In this document: positions 48,876-60,039 of the stretch, one piece after another
Layout of the letters: every line of letters begins with the position of its first letter
How positions within the stretch are numbered: position 1 is the first letter of the stretch
From: Xylogone sp. PMI_703
Taxonomy: Eukaryota > Ascomycota > Leotiomycetes
Assembly: GCA_021399445.1 (NCBI GenBank)
Contig: JAJTUQ010000002.1
Location: 3,038,001 to 3,102,000, forward strand
DNA: 64,000 nucleotides
Reading direction: 5' to 3'
Program-made: the position numbers and the translations under genes
Notes under the pieces: generated by a model
Told to the model about the DNA's origin: nothing
Database searches by the model: none
What the model saw: the letters and a program-made list of their open reading frames with translations, nothing else

Positions 48876-51400
48876 ATTGTGAGCATCAACGATTCTGAGA
48901 TGATATCGAAAGAGAAGTGCAAGAAGGAGATTACACTCAGGCCTGTAAAGCGGTCTGTGGGGCAATCTGAGTGGAATGACGAACGTGCTCGACCAGGGTT
49001 TGGTTACGTGTTGGGTTTATTTACAGACTTGGTTGCTCCCGAGCAACGCAAAGCCTCATATCCAGAAATATGAGGCAAGATATTACGTATTCACGTGATG
49101 CGTAAGAAAGTCTTCTTTGCTAACTCCATACAGAGTACCGTCGTGCCCATTAACTACAGTATTGCGGTGACTTTTATTTTATGAAGGCAAAATGACATGT
49201 GGAGCTCCAAGTATAATTGTCCTCGTTTGAGCCATCCTTGCAGCCAGAATAACGGATATGATCTCAATTCACAGCTGATGGACTTACACGAGGCTGAATC
49301 GCCGAACAGTGTTGTTGACTAATTTCGAGCCTAGCATTCTCAGGCACTGCACTCGGAAATATATAAGGTTTGTTATCAACAGACATCTGTTCAAGGTTCC
49401 CCGCAAACATCGTTGAGATGAATCTCAACACGTTATGTGATGCCGCACCCTAAATTCAAGGACGGCTAGCTTACCACAGCGTACGGCTACGGCTGTGCCG
49501 CGTTTTGCCGGAAGAACCGGTATTGTACTTGTGTACCAGGTACATACACCTACAGCCTCGCGCAAGGTACGCAGCCTTACGCGGATGGCCTGGTTCCAGA
49601 GCTGCCCCGACGCTCTTCCGGAAACGGCAAAGCTCCAGCGCTGCCGAGGAGATGCTCGAGAATGATGACGGATCTGCAACCAACCAGCGCGGGACCCCAC
49701 GAAATGGAAAGGGAGCTCCTTGATTGGCACGAGGCGCCAGGCGAGAAGCGTGCTGGCTGGTCTCGCTTGGCTGTTCCTGCCTTTTACAGAGTTTTTTCCC
49801 TTGCCGTCCGGCATCGGGCCAATGAGTGCCAGTTGAGGCAAAGTATAAATTGCGTAGGCGGACAGGTGACTTTACGGGCTTTGCTGCCAGACGTCAGTTG
49901 GCCGGAGATGGCCGCCATCCTTCAGCTTGAGCGAATGCAGCAAGTCAATGGGACCAACTGCTGGCAGTAGTGTTGAATCGAAGATGAGGGGGCTTCACTA
50001 TGTGTGCTTTGCTTTGCTTTGCTGGTTCTAACTCCTACCACAACTCCTTACCGCTGACTGCTGGAAACTCCGGGACCACTATTGCAGTCGCTGGATGCAA
50101 TCGATCCTTGTTGCAGCAAGCACCGTCTACACAGTACTGCTTCCGCACTGCTAGTACCGGTACCTGTGCCATATCCTGTAAAGAACCTCCCTACTGTAGC
50201 ATTCACTACTGCATCCGCTGCCCGGGCGATCACACGGCGGACTCCTGTTCCTTTGCGCTCGTACTCCGTATGGCAGCAGCTGCGTGCGCGCTGGCATCTC
50301 TCCAGCGCTCTGGACCGTGGCTTGACCCGTGTCAGGATGGCGAGACAAAATCCCATGCAAGGTGAAAATTTTCCCAGAGGAACCCCTCTCCACAGTTGAA
50401 TTGACATGAACACGAGAGAGGGAGCGCATCCTGAGCATCTCCACGGAGCCAATTCCGGCTTACCAGTCAGCTGAGCTGCTGCAACACTTGGCCAGAGCAA
50501 ATCCCGGCTCTGGCTTGGGTAGCCGTTTACGGTGGTTAGAGGGTCCTGACCACAGTGAGATCCTCCTTCTGGCCCCGGAGAGCTCGTGCCCAGGGCGCAA
50601 CCTTTGCGCTGGCAGAGCGCAGCTGCAATGGGAAAGCGACATCCCCAAGATTCCCCCATCACGCATGCCAAGCTGGAGGTTGGATGGCAGGATGTTGTCG
50701 AGGCCTGTCTCAAAGCGTCACCGCGTGCATCTGTCAGAGCAGTTCCTCCGCCTCTCGCTTCCCGTGGAACAGCCCTTAGCCGGGCTTCCAAAGGGCGTGG
50801 AAAGAAGGTACCGGTAACTTTACAGGCCGCCACAGTCGACACCACCCAGAACTCTCGAGATTGCGGGTCGAGCCCGCTCCCTTATGGCCCTCCCCGGTCA
50901 CGCCCCTCTCCGCCTTCGCTCCCAAAGGTCCACGCCATGCTGCAAACTCTTTTTCCTCCTAAAAGCAGCCGTCACACCTTTTCTCTCGACAAGTTTCTAT
51001 TACTCAACTCTTTTTGACGCTCTTCTGTCCATTACTCTATCAATATCATATCAGCGTTATCTGTTCTGCCCAACGTAGATAGCCTTCCACCAGCCTTATC
51101 TGATTCCCCAGATCCAGCTACCAGATTGCCGGATCCGAGGGCCACCTGCTTAACCCGGCCAGAACACACCTATCGCCCCCGCAAAAAAGCAGGCACCTTA
51201 TCTCCAATTCTACCTTGCTGGCTGCCATCGCCACGGCGCGTTAGAAGCCACCCCTTGGAGAGTGCCCGAGCAGCTCCACTGGACCTCTGACGTTGCTGAA
51301 AGCAACACGGTCATAGTGAGCGGCGCGTTCTAAATCGGGCTGTCGGCGCGATTGAGCGTCGAGCAAGTTCCAGGGAGCCGCGACGGTAAAAGTCGGTGCA
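48876..51400. other. 2.5 kb gene-free block between divergent genes
   Basis: Between the disordered protein gene (-) and the bZIP gene (+). GC-rich centre (49450-50900) with overlapping frames on both strands; the longest is 265 codons, minus, at 50048-50845, without domain features. One heptamer lies at 49155. The right 400 bp include a CT-rich tract and the probable bZIP leader. Confidence 0.5.
50985..51070 (+). promoter_or_regulatory. CT-rich tract, probable transcription-start region of the bZIP gene
   Basis: A strongly pyrimidine-rich plus-strand stretch about 330-415 bp before the ATG, implying a 5' leader of a few hundred bases. Confidence 0.35.
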
Positions 51401-52808
51401 ATGGCTGAGAACGAGATGTCCGTGGACAAGAAAGAGCCCGTTCGCGAGGGTAGCGATGATTCCATGGACTCTATTCCCGAGACCGAGATTGCGGGAGCTC
51501 CCCAAGAACCACAGAGTCAGCAGAAGAGAAAGGGCGGCCGCAAACCGGTATGATATACCACTCTCTGCATTATGGTGTATAGCTCTGACAAAAAGCCAAA
51601 TAGATATATGCTACGTCGGAAGAAAGGAAGCAACGAAACCGTCAAGCACAGGCAGCATTTAGAGAACGACGCACGGAATACATCAAGCAGCTCGAGGAGA
51701 CAATTCGAGTCCATGAAACCAATCTCCATAACCTGCAAACCGCTCACCGAAGCGCTGCTGACGAATGTCTGATGTTGAGATATAAGAATTCGTTGCTTGA
51801 ACGGATCCTTCTAGAGAAAGGTAGTGCCCAGAACCGATATAGTGCCTCTTTAAGACTACAATTGGTACTGACGAGTCGCAAGGGATTGATGTTCAAGCCG
51901 AGCTTCGCGCAAAGACAGGCAGTCCACATCTTGGTCCGACACATGTAACTCAAGTACCTCAACCCACGGTTCAGCGCGCTATTATGAACAGACATCACCA
52001 GGCACGACGATCCAACTCGAGCATTGCACCCAAAATTGAGCCTGGAGTACCACATACACACCAATCACCCCAGTCTCGGCCGACACCTTCCTCTCATGCT
52101 TCGTCTCCAACCGCTCAATCTCCTGCATTTGCTACCCAGGGTGTTATGACACCTCCTGCTTCGGAATCGCAACTCCAACACCAACGCTTACATGCTACGA
52201 AACCTCAGCCGCAAGCTCACGGCTTACAGACAAGCGGTGGTTTGATGGTTAACACAGGCGTCGGTGGATCAGTGTTAGGCCAAAAGCCTCCAGGAAGTGC
52301 CGGGACGGCTGGTGCAAGTAGTACCCCTGTTACTTCTGCGTACTACCCATCCCCATTTCAGAATTCTAGTTATCAGAATCACTTAGAGCAACTCGGCAAG
52401 CTGACCCCTCTCCTTTCCCCCTTTCTTTTAATGGAACTATGTTCGTCCTAGATTGATTCCGTGAGTACAGAACAGGAGTACGATGCGCAAGCCGATATGA
52501 TCGAAGACCAAGATCCTTCTGAAACCGCCGGCCCGGGCCCCTATCCTGAATCCTTTGGTACGCAACAGCAGCAGCAGCCACCGTCGCAACAACCACCATC
52601 ATCACAATTTAATCCGCGATCGCCTCAAGCCCACCCAGGCTCAATGCAGGGCTTACCGATGAACTCGAACGCTCAGCAACATGGATTGGGCTCCATGTCG
52701 CAGCTTCTTGACCCATATGATCCGATGCTTGATATGGATCCCTTTGGTCTTTCGGCAAGCATGCAATTCCCCACACAGTTCTCATTTGACACAAGTTCAA
52801 TGCGATGA
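51401..52808 (+). CDS. bZIP transcription factor
   Basis: Nuclear bZIP regulator, 404 aa; exons 51401-51547, 51604-51820, 51883-52395 and 52471-52808. The basic region 'RKQRNRQAQAAFRERR' carries the fungal Yap/AP-1-like N-x-x-A-Q-x-x-F-R core. It is preceded by 'KGGRKPIYATSEE' and followed by a leucine-zipper region ('YIKQLEETIRVHETNLHNLQ') continuing to 'LLERILLEKGIDVQAEL'. The rest is Pro/Gln/Ser-rich, with a Gln run near 'GTQQQQQ' and an acidic C-terminus 'DPYDPMLDMDPFG' that may activate transcription. The third intron appears to use a GC donor (52396) and acceptor at 52470; it joins 'HLEQL' to 'EQEYDAQADMIED' in frame, whereas reading through stops. The target genes are unknown. It is not HapX: I see no CCAAT-binding-complex motif. 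Confidence 0.9.
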
Positions 52809-53669
52809 AAAGTTGAATGATGTCTACGGATGCACAGCAGGTTTTATACAGGTGGTAACCCACATCATCCGCTGGCGTGGAATTCTTTATGAATTCACGA
52901 GCGCAGCACTACATCCACTGCTTAGAACCGAGTGTTAACGCCGGTAACGATGATAATGATGGGATGGGTATTTGATTATGGGGTGGATAGTCAGATATTT
53001 AGACGGGGCGGGATGGAACTTCTGTTAAAAGCCTCCGAGGTCGAGCAAGTGCTATGATAAGACCCAAAGTCGAGGCGCGGACATAGGCCTAGAGCCTATC
53101 AGGATGGCAGGTCACTCTAACTGAGCACTATCTCCATACTGCTGCAATAAAACTGTACATATAATTAAACCCACAAAGGATGCATCACTTTGAAACAGCT
53201 CTGGGAAATTGGCTGTAGCTAGAAGCAGTAATGTGGTACAATAAACAAAAAGCAAGTTGAAGACTAAATGGTGCGAATTACAAACGAGTTGTGTTGATCA
53301 ACTGGTTGTCGGGCGACGTTTTTGTCATCATTCTGCTTTTCGGCGATCTACCGTGACGTTATTATTCTCTCGACTTATTTCATTAGGGTTTCGTTGACCT
53401 TCTTCAATTAACCGAACTTTGCTCCCGCTACGCTTGTTAGCGCCCAATGCGATTCGTCTAGCACGGTTGGTCGTCGTGAAGAAACTCGACTTCTACCTGA
53501 ACTTCTGGCTCGATCGTGTAAACGACTCAGAGCAACTCTCATCGCAATCTCTCGAGAGACAGCCTCCTAGTTCGTAGGAATCTGTCCGTCTCGATCCCCA
53601 GAACCCTTCATTCGAATTGTTGTCTCGGTAGTAACGCCTTCTTCGGAGGCACACAAATCACCAGACAAA
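52809..53669. other. Gene-free interval upstream of STM1-like gene
   Basis: 861 bp with the bZIP 3' UTR and the STM1-like promoter and leader; the part from 53370 is CT-rich. No RNA gene recognised. Confidence 0.5.
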
Positions 53670-54979
53670 ATGTCGGCCGTCGCCTCGAAGGTAAATAAAA
53701 CGCCTGAATCCTACCATTTCCCGTCAAAACATTGTTCTATTGCTGCTCTCCAAATAGCCAATTTTCTTGAGTGGAATAGCTGACTTTTCCGTGACTACAG
53801 AACCTTTACGAGCTTCTCGGTATGGGCTCCACCCACTTCGATGATATTACACTCTGGCAAAAGCTGACATACGGGCAATAGGCAATACACATGATGAAGA
53901 CTCCGATAGAGAGCCAGATCCACCAGTGAAGGTCGTTGACAAGACACCTGCGCGTACCAACATCAAGCGCAACAACGCTACTGGAGAGGCCCCTCCCTCC
54001 AGGGCTCCTGCACCTTCCGGCCGAGGTGGTCGTCGTGGTGGATACAATGGCACCGGCAATGAAGCAGGTTAGCTATACCCCGCGAAATCCAATTCTTAAG
54101 CGCACCACGCACTACATTTTTATTCAGCGACGTCATTTCACTAACATTTATCCCATCTAGCTTTCCGTGATCGCAACGCCGGGAGCGCAGCAAACAGCGC
54201 AAGACCAACTGATGAGACCCGCTCTTATGACCGTCCAGCCCGCGGTACGGGCACTCGTCGTGGAGGACATCCAGGTGACCGCAGAGGTGGTAAACATATT
54301 CCAAGGTATGCGCAGGTTTCCCAGTGGTCGCACGCAGGTTACTAATCCTTCTCTTAGCGGTTCTGAGAAACAGGCCGACAGATCTTGGGGTGCGAATGAA
54401 GGTGGAGCTGAGTTAGCCGATGAGCGCGCTGGCGAACAAATCGCCCAACAAGAGGAGAAAGCTGAAGGCGCTGAAGGAGCGGCCGAGGAGCCAGCCGCTG
54501 AGCCTGAACCAGAGGACCACTCTATCTCCTACAGCGATTACCTTGCTCAACTCGCTGAGAAGAAGCTCGCACTTGGCGCTGGTGTCCCAGAGCCTCGTAA
54601 GCCAAATGAAGGCAGCAAGCTGGACAAGAAATGGGCGAATGCCAAGCAAATTACCAATGATGATGATGAAGATTTCATTGCAGGCTCTGGCGGAAAGACT
54701 AAGCGCGAGCGCGAGCGCAAGCAAAAGCAGGTCGTTGAGATTGATCAACGCTTCGTCGAGCAACCTGACCGTGGAGGCCGAGGTGGTTTCCGCGGAGGCA
54801 GAAGCCGTGGAGACGGCCCCTCTCGAGGTGGCAGAGGTGAATACCGTGGACGTGGTGATGGAACCCGAGGACGCGGACGCGGTGACTTCAGAGGCGGCCG
54901 AGGCGGTCCACGAGGTGGCGCTGGCACATCCATCAACACTGATGATACCACTGCTTTCCCTAGCTTAGGGTCATCATAA
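53670..54979 (+). CDS. STM1/HABP4-SERBP1-type ribosome- and RNA-binding protein
   Basis: Cytoplasmic protein of the Stm1/SERBP1 group, which bind ribosomes and clamp or preserve idle 80S particles. 330 aa; exons 53670-53690 (21 nt), 53801-53819 (19 nt), 53882-54067, 54161-54305 and 54358-54979. The two tiny exons give 'MSAVASK' and 'NLYELLG', the conserved Stm1 N-terminus, continuing 'NTHDEDSDREPDPP'. The central HABP4-type segment reads 'SYSDYLAQLAEKKLALG' and 'KLDKKWANAKQI'. A long C-terminal RGG/RG-rich region (about 255-315) ends 'TTAFPSLGSS', as in Stm1-like proteins. A shorter GR-rich patch lies near 'SGRGGRRGGYNG'. The RG repeats predict arginine methylation and RNA binding. The first two exons would be missed by simple ORF finding. 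Confidence 0.92.
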
Positions 54980-55935
54980 GCTTATATAGCCATCGGAGCA
55001 AAACAACAGGCTGTCTCTATGTAGTGCGAAAGTCTCTTTTTTATTGAAAGCTACGGAAAGTACGTCATGGAAACGATCAGATCAAAGGAATGGGAAAAGG
55101 TCATGATAGGGATAGGCAGATGCGTTTTGCAAAACCAAAATTAGAAACACCTAGTGGTGTTTTACACAGGACGTCTTTGAAAAAAATTTTAATTCTTTTT
55201 AAAAACAAACCTTACTCCCTCCCTCTCTCGCGAGTCTTGTTATCATCATTCTCGAAAAATTGGCATATGTGCGTATGTGTGGATATGGATGACTCTTTTT
55301 GAAACCCGAAACACCTCGTACTTGAATCTCCTTTTAATGTTATCTTCATGTTAAATGTTTTTTGGTCCATCACCCCTTCTAAGAAAACAAAATCCAGGTC
55401 TCCCATTTCATATCCAGTCACGGAAAGGGGGAATAAAAAAAGGAGGGATAAAAAATTTTTAAACTTGGCTCGGAAGTGGGGTATTCTGAGTTTGTGCCCA
55501 AATTTCTGATCTCTCATGGTGGGCCGGGTTTTTGGGATTGGGTAGTTTTCTTTCCCCTTTGTAACGGTAGATTTGAAAGCTGTATTGATGATTAGCTAGC
55601 TAGGAAATCGATTGCATTGTTTTTTCTTTGACAGAAAGGTCCAGTATGCGTCCCCTACCCCTGCCTCCTGTCCTCTATGGCGTTATTATATCCTTCGAAG
55701 GGAGGCTCTTGATATTGGGAAGACGTAAATGTTACTAGTGGTACTGCCGCTCTGCCTTTTTATTCATATGAGTAGTGATTGGTAGGCTCAATTCATATGC
55801 CCATGCTGATTGCCAATGTCGTTCTGCTATATAAGGACTCAAAGGAAGTGTCTATTGTTTTACAAAAGTGTAAAAACTGTCTAAATAGCAAGTTATGCAT
55901 ATTTTGATTCGTATATTGACATATGTAGTTATGTT
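54980..55935. other. 3' region between convergent genes
   Basis: 956 bp of AT-rich DNA with homopolymer-like A and T runs, holding both 3' UTRs. No credible gene. Confidence 0.55.
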
Positions 55936-57769
55936 TTATGTGTTTCTCTCCCCTGCCAGCACTCTCCCTTCCAGTTCTTCAAAGGCACCCAATACATTTC
56001 CGTACTTGTGAAATACATCCTTCTGGTATCCATCATTCATCTTAACAATGGCTTCACTCTCCTTCCATCGAGCTCCAATGTAATCCTCAAAGCTCTCGCC
56101 TTCATTTCTCTCGATTGCCCAGGCAGCTTTGTAGGCTCCACCGAGAGCGCAGGAATTACCTCCGACGTCTAATCGATACACACCCTCAGAGCCACCCAAG
56201 ACTTCGCCAGCGATCTCTGCAATTGCGGGATTCAATGATCCTCCGCCAACGAGGTAGACACGGCGCGGTTGAGGGGGCAAGCCTTCAGCAGGACTAGAGA
56301 CCAGTTTTTGCGATCGGAGTCTTAGGGAGAGAATCTGAGATTCAACAATTGAGCGTGCATCTTCTTCAGGCTTGTATTGATCTTTCGATTCTTGTAGATT
56401 GCTGCCGTCTGGGTTGCAGGTGTATCTCCATGTGCCGGCGCGAACATTTGGTACAATTTCTGGTAATGGGAAGTATAATCCAAGTTTGGCATGCTCACTT
56501 CCAGATTTTACTCCTAATGGAGGCGTGGTCATAGCAGCCTTGTTGAAGTTCTCCCAGGGGTCGTTCGTCTGTGATTTAGGTAATGCATCGCGGATCTTCT
56601 CTCTAGCAAGTCCGCCGTTTTTATAGCAGAGCATGAACATATATAGGCCCGGAGTTGTAGGGTGGTTGAAGAAGTGGTAAGCAGGGTCGGGAACGTAGTG
56701 AGGCGTTGACATGAGGAAAGTGGTTGAAGTACCGAGAGAGACAATTGCCTCCAATGGCCGTAGGGGCATTGCCAGGATTGTAGAGGGGTTATCTCCTGTG
56801 AAAGGAGCAATGCCACAATCTGGATTGAAGCCGTACCGCTTTACAAAGTATTGGGAAATAGGGCCCATGCTACCACCTCCATCTTCTCTGACAGTTCCCA
56901 ACTTTTGTTTTAGAGATTCCACGCCATCTTCTCCAGCCGCTAGCTTGAGTAATGGCTCACTCCATTTGCCGGCACTTATGTCCCAGAGATTCATGCCGCA
57001 TACATCACTGATATCAAAGGGAGCAATATGTCCGAGAAAGACAGAGGCAAGAAAGGAAGAGACAAGTGTGATCCGAGAAGTAAGACGATACACCTCAGGG
57101 TGCTTTTTATGGAAACGCATAATCTGTGGTCCCGTGAAGCGCTACATATATAAAGGTTAGTGGATGATATATGTACTTCTGACAAGGAGCTTCTCACATG
57201 GTGCGCCTTGCTGCCAGTGACCTCTGCAAGCTTCATGGCCCCGCCTAGTTCTGCATCAAAGGCGTCGCACTCCTTCTGTGTACTGGCATCTTGCCAATTG
57301 GGACTGAATGGATGAGCGAAAGCTTTCTCAGCTAACTGGTCAACCAGTGTACTTTCTGGATTCAGCGCTTCGAGCAATTCCTCTCCTTTTTGGCTCCAGT
57401 AGACACTTCCATGTTGCTGACCGGCTCCAGAAATCCCTCTTATGCGTCCGAATGGTGTCCCCTTTTCCTTCAACCTCTGGAGAACTAGGTCGGCTGCTTC
57501 TAGCCACATAGCTACAGGAGCATAGACCTCTCTCTCAGCCTCATTAACATGAACGCCTTTCTTGATGCCATACTTAGAAAGGTCGGCATCAAAATCGACC
57601 TTGGCTTCGTATAAGACCTTTAAATCGGCGGTGATGACAATTGCTGCATAAAATTGTTAGTAACCTGGTGTACCAATTGGCAGCTGGCATGCCAGTGACG
57701 TAAGGTACCTTTGAGCTGCTGTGTTGACAGGTCAAAACCTAAGTAAAGAGAGCTGTTCTCGTCAGACAT
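55936..57769 (-). CDS. D-xylulokinase
   Basis: FGGY-family sugar kinase converting D-xylulose and ATP to xylulose 5-phosphate, the entry of xylose and arabinose catabolism into the pentose phosphate pathway (yeast XKS1, Aspergillus xkiA). 570 aa, a typical length; exons 57709-57769, 57198-57643 and 55936-57141. N-terminal phosphate loop '[16 protein letters not shown]'; substrate region '[14 protein letters not shown]' and '[19 protein letters not shown]'; then '[14 protein letters not shown]', '[17 protein letters not shown]', '[12 protein letters not shown]' and the C-terminal ATP-binding '[20 protein letters not shown]' and '[13 protein letters not shown]'. Two GGCTAR motifs in the sense orientation lie within 285 bp upstream, matching the XlnR/Xyr1 consensus. 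Confidence 0.95.
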
Positions 57770-57931
57770 GGTGGTATTACAGAAAAAATCAAAAAATGTA
57801 GATGATTCAATCTAAGAAAATCGGACCATCGGTGGAAGATATTTCTTTGCAAAATACAGATTGCAGCAGCCAGAAGGTGGCATGGCGGGGCCTTTTTTGC
57901 AGCAAGTGACCAGGGAGCTCCGGTATGTTAA

Positions 57932-57937
57932 TTAGCC
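57932..57937 (-). promoter_or_regulatory. Putative XlnR/Xyr1 site GGCTAA
   Basis: On the minus strand the sequence reads GGCTAA followed by TT, about 165 bp upstream of the xylulokinase start. The consensus GGCTAR is from Aspergillus niger XlnR. A six-base match is weak alone. Confidence 0.35.
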
Positions 57938-58047
57938 TAAACGAGGCTGAGAGTATCCACCAAGTGCAAAGAAGGTTAGGCGCACCAATGGGTAACGTGA
58001 GAGAAGCCATGGTAAAGAAATATAATTGAATACTTTCTACATAACGT

Positions 58048-58053
58048 CTAGCC
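58048..58053 (-). promoter_or_regulatory. Putative XlnR/Xyr1 site GGCTAG
   Basis: A second match to GGCTAR in the same orientation, about 280 bp upstream of the xylulokinase start. Confidence 0.3.
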
Positions 58054-58175
58054 ATATAGTGACGAGCAGTACCTCCAAGGACATTTTGTACTGTACAACG
58101 CAACCAAGTCCCTGAACGCCTCCACAAATGCCAAACCAAAACGCCTAAAATGCCGTTTTATCCTCTGTAGTGTGT

Positions 58176-59662
58176 CTATTGCGACTTCTTTGTATTTCCA
58201 TTTGTGTGTGGGTGATCGTGATCATGGTGGTCATGGTCATGGCCATGATCATGCTCGTCTGGCTCTGGACTTCCTCTTGGACTTACATCACCCGGGATGA
58301 ACTCATCGAATAGTGAAGTTTCGCCATTATCCTTGGGAACAAATCGTATCTTAACCCTTCTCACTCCTCGCACTCTGGAACCTACAGCCTCTCGAACGCC
58401 GTTCTCAATCTCTCGTACATCCATTACTGTCCATGCCTTCGGAACAGCTAGTTCTAGATCAATCAAATAGTTTTGCCCAGATTTAATGCCTTGAACTTCT
58501 CGGAGCTCGACGTGTGGACCATCTTGTAGAGCAGCCAAGGCATTTCTTGTATGTTTGCTGACCGAAGCCTTGACCTCTTCATCAAGTCCTTTATCTGCAA
58601 GTTCATACAGAGCGGATACCGTATTTCCCCAGCCTGCATTGATAACCAAAAGAGATATAAGTAAGCCGCCAACCGGGTCTAACCACGCCGCCTCATGCAA
58701 AAAATTAGCGCCTAGAATCGCGAACAATGTAACGATGCCAGTAAGTGAGTCGACTCGATGATGGATGGCATTGGAAGCTAAGACAGTCGACTTCCGCTCC
58801 TTTGCGACTTTCATTGCTATTGCGAAATATTAGAGATTGCTGGATTGAGGATTAGAAGTTATCCAGACTCACTTGCTTGATACAGCCATTCTTTAACCAA
58901 CACAGTACCCGCGGCTAGCCATGCAGCGTGCAAGCTTGGTCCACTATGCACGTGGCTATGGGAGTGACCATGAGCATGGATGGCAAAGTCCGCTGCAGCA
59001 TGGGCATCCAGAAACCAATGTGCGTACAAAAGTTCACAGCTATTCAAGCACATGAAACAACCTCCAAAGAGCAGCATACTGCTAACCCCCAGAGAGCCCA
59101 AGCTCTCTACTTTCCCGAAGCCAATGGGAAAATTTGCTGTTGGTGGCCTCAAGCTCCACGAGACAGTAGCAAGTGTGAGAATATCACTCCCCAGATCCGT
59201 CAAACTATGCCATGCATCTGCTATCATAGATTGCGAATTGAAGAAATAACCTCCCACTCCTTTTGCTACCGCCATGCCGAGATTTGAGTAAAGGCCAATT
59301 CGTGTTATCCGAACGCCCGCATCCTTCTTGTTGGAGGAGATTAGATACGTATTATCATGGTGGTGGTGATGGTGGGCATGGCCCATGTGGGCGCGTGTCT
59401 GCGTTTGTGAGAGTGCCGTCATTGCTGGACGGGCCCTAAAGCCAGAATTATCTGTAAGGGATTGAAAGCGAGGGAAGTTCTGTCGGGGAAGATGAGACAC
59501 CTGTTTGTAGGAGCGAGCGGTTGCAGAATCGAAAGCAGCCGTCAGCAAAATCCGGACTTGGGGGTGAGGGAGTTGTGGTTGATGTGTCTTCAACCAGGAG
59601 GCCGGACTGAGCGTGACAGGCTTTAACGAGCGCGTCCCTCTGGGAACACAAAGGAACGACAT
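58176..59662 (-). CDS. Mitochondrial cation diffusion facilitator (Mmt1/2-like)
   Basis: CDF-family metal/proton antiporter, 476 aa; exons 58873-59662 and 58176-58816 (56-nt intron). Related fungal proteins (yeast Mmt1/Mmt2) export iron from mitochondria. The first 80 residues are basic, Ser-rich and lack acids, consistent with a mitochondrial presequence. Membrane part: 'GLYSNLGMAVAKGVGGYFF', 'SMIADAWHSLTDLGSD' (CDF HxxxD-like metal site), 'SNAIHHRVDSLTGIVTL' (second HxxxD site) and 'AAWLDPVGGLLISLLVI'. A cytosolic/matrix-type C-terminal domain follows. Three His-rich clusters occur: 'HAHHHHHHD' near 95, 'HAHGHSHSHVHSG' near 240 and a terminal 'EHDHGHDHDHHDHDHPH'. His-rich loops usually buffer or select metal, so zinc is also possible. 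It is divergent from the sirtuin gene. Confidence 0.9.
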
Positions 59663-60039
59663 CTATTAGGCTCGCAGCGCAAAGGTGACCTGTGCGTCAA
59701 GACAGAGCCTCTGGACGGCCAAACCTGTGACCGCCAGGAAGAGTAGGCAGTAGAGAAGAGCGAGGGCATGCGAATTGGAGGCCTCTTGGAATTTTGCTGA
59801 GCTGGCAGACTGCTGCGAAGTCAAAATTGTATGAAAATGCTATCCAAGAGAGTGGTAGTTGGTGGTCGGAGGAGTACGGGGCGAACATGGACAAGTACCC
59901 GACGCCCCATGAACTGTATTGCAGCTTAAGGCCCCACACCAAAATGCCGATGATGACGCTATTGTTCCCCTACAGGCCGAGATCTCAACCTCGCTGCTCC
60001 AGGCCGGCTTCATGTTCTGCGATAATGCAGACACCTCTT
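59663..60039. promoter_or_regulatory. Divergent promoter region, CDF transporter / sirtuin
   Basis: 377 bp between the CDF start and the chosen sirtuin start. The sirtuin frame stays open back to an ATG at 59794, so part of this region might be coding if that start is used, but that extension has no conserved features. Confidence 0.45.

Larger units (their letters stand above)
57770..58175. other. Xylulokinase promoter region
   Basis: 406 bp upstream of the xylulokinase ATG and downstream of the CDF stop. It contains two putative XlnR-type motifs (57932-57937, 58048-58053) and a heptamer at 58089. Confidence 0.55.

Noticed and set aside
50048..50845. 265-codon minus-strand frame between the disordered-protein gene and the bZIP gene
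   Set aside because: Antisense frames of 105-143 codons overlap it. Translation is Cys/Arg/Ser-rich without family features.
50860..50885. tRNA-like T-arm ('gcgggtcgagcccgc')
   Set aside because: Lacks the T-loop consensus GTTCRAN and has no matching acceptor stem, D-arm or anticodon arm nearby.
59794..60039. Longer N-terminus of the sirtuin from 59794
   Set aside because: The extension has no conserved features and would take most of the divergent promoter shared with the CDF gene.
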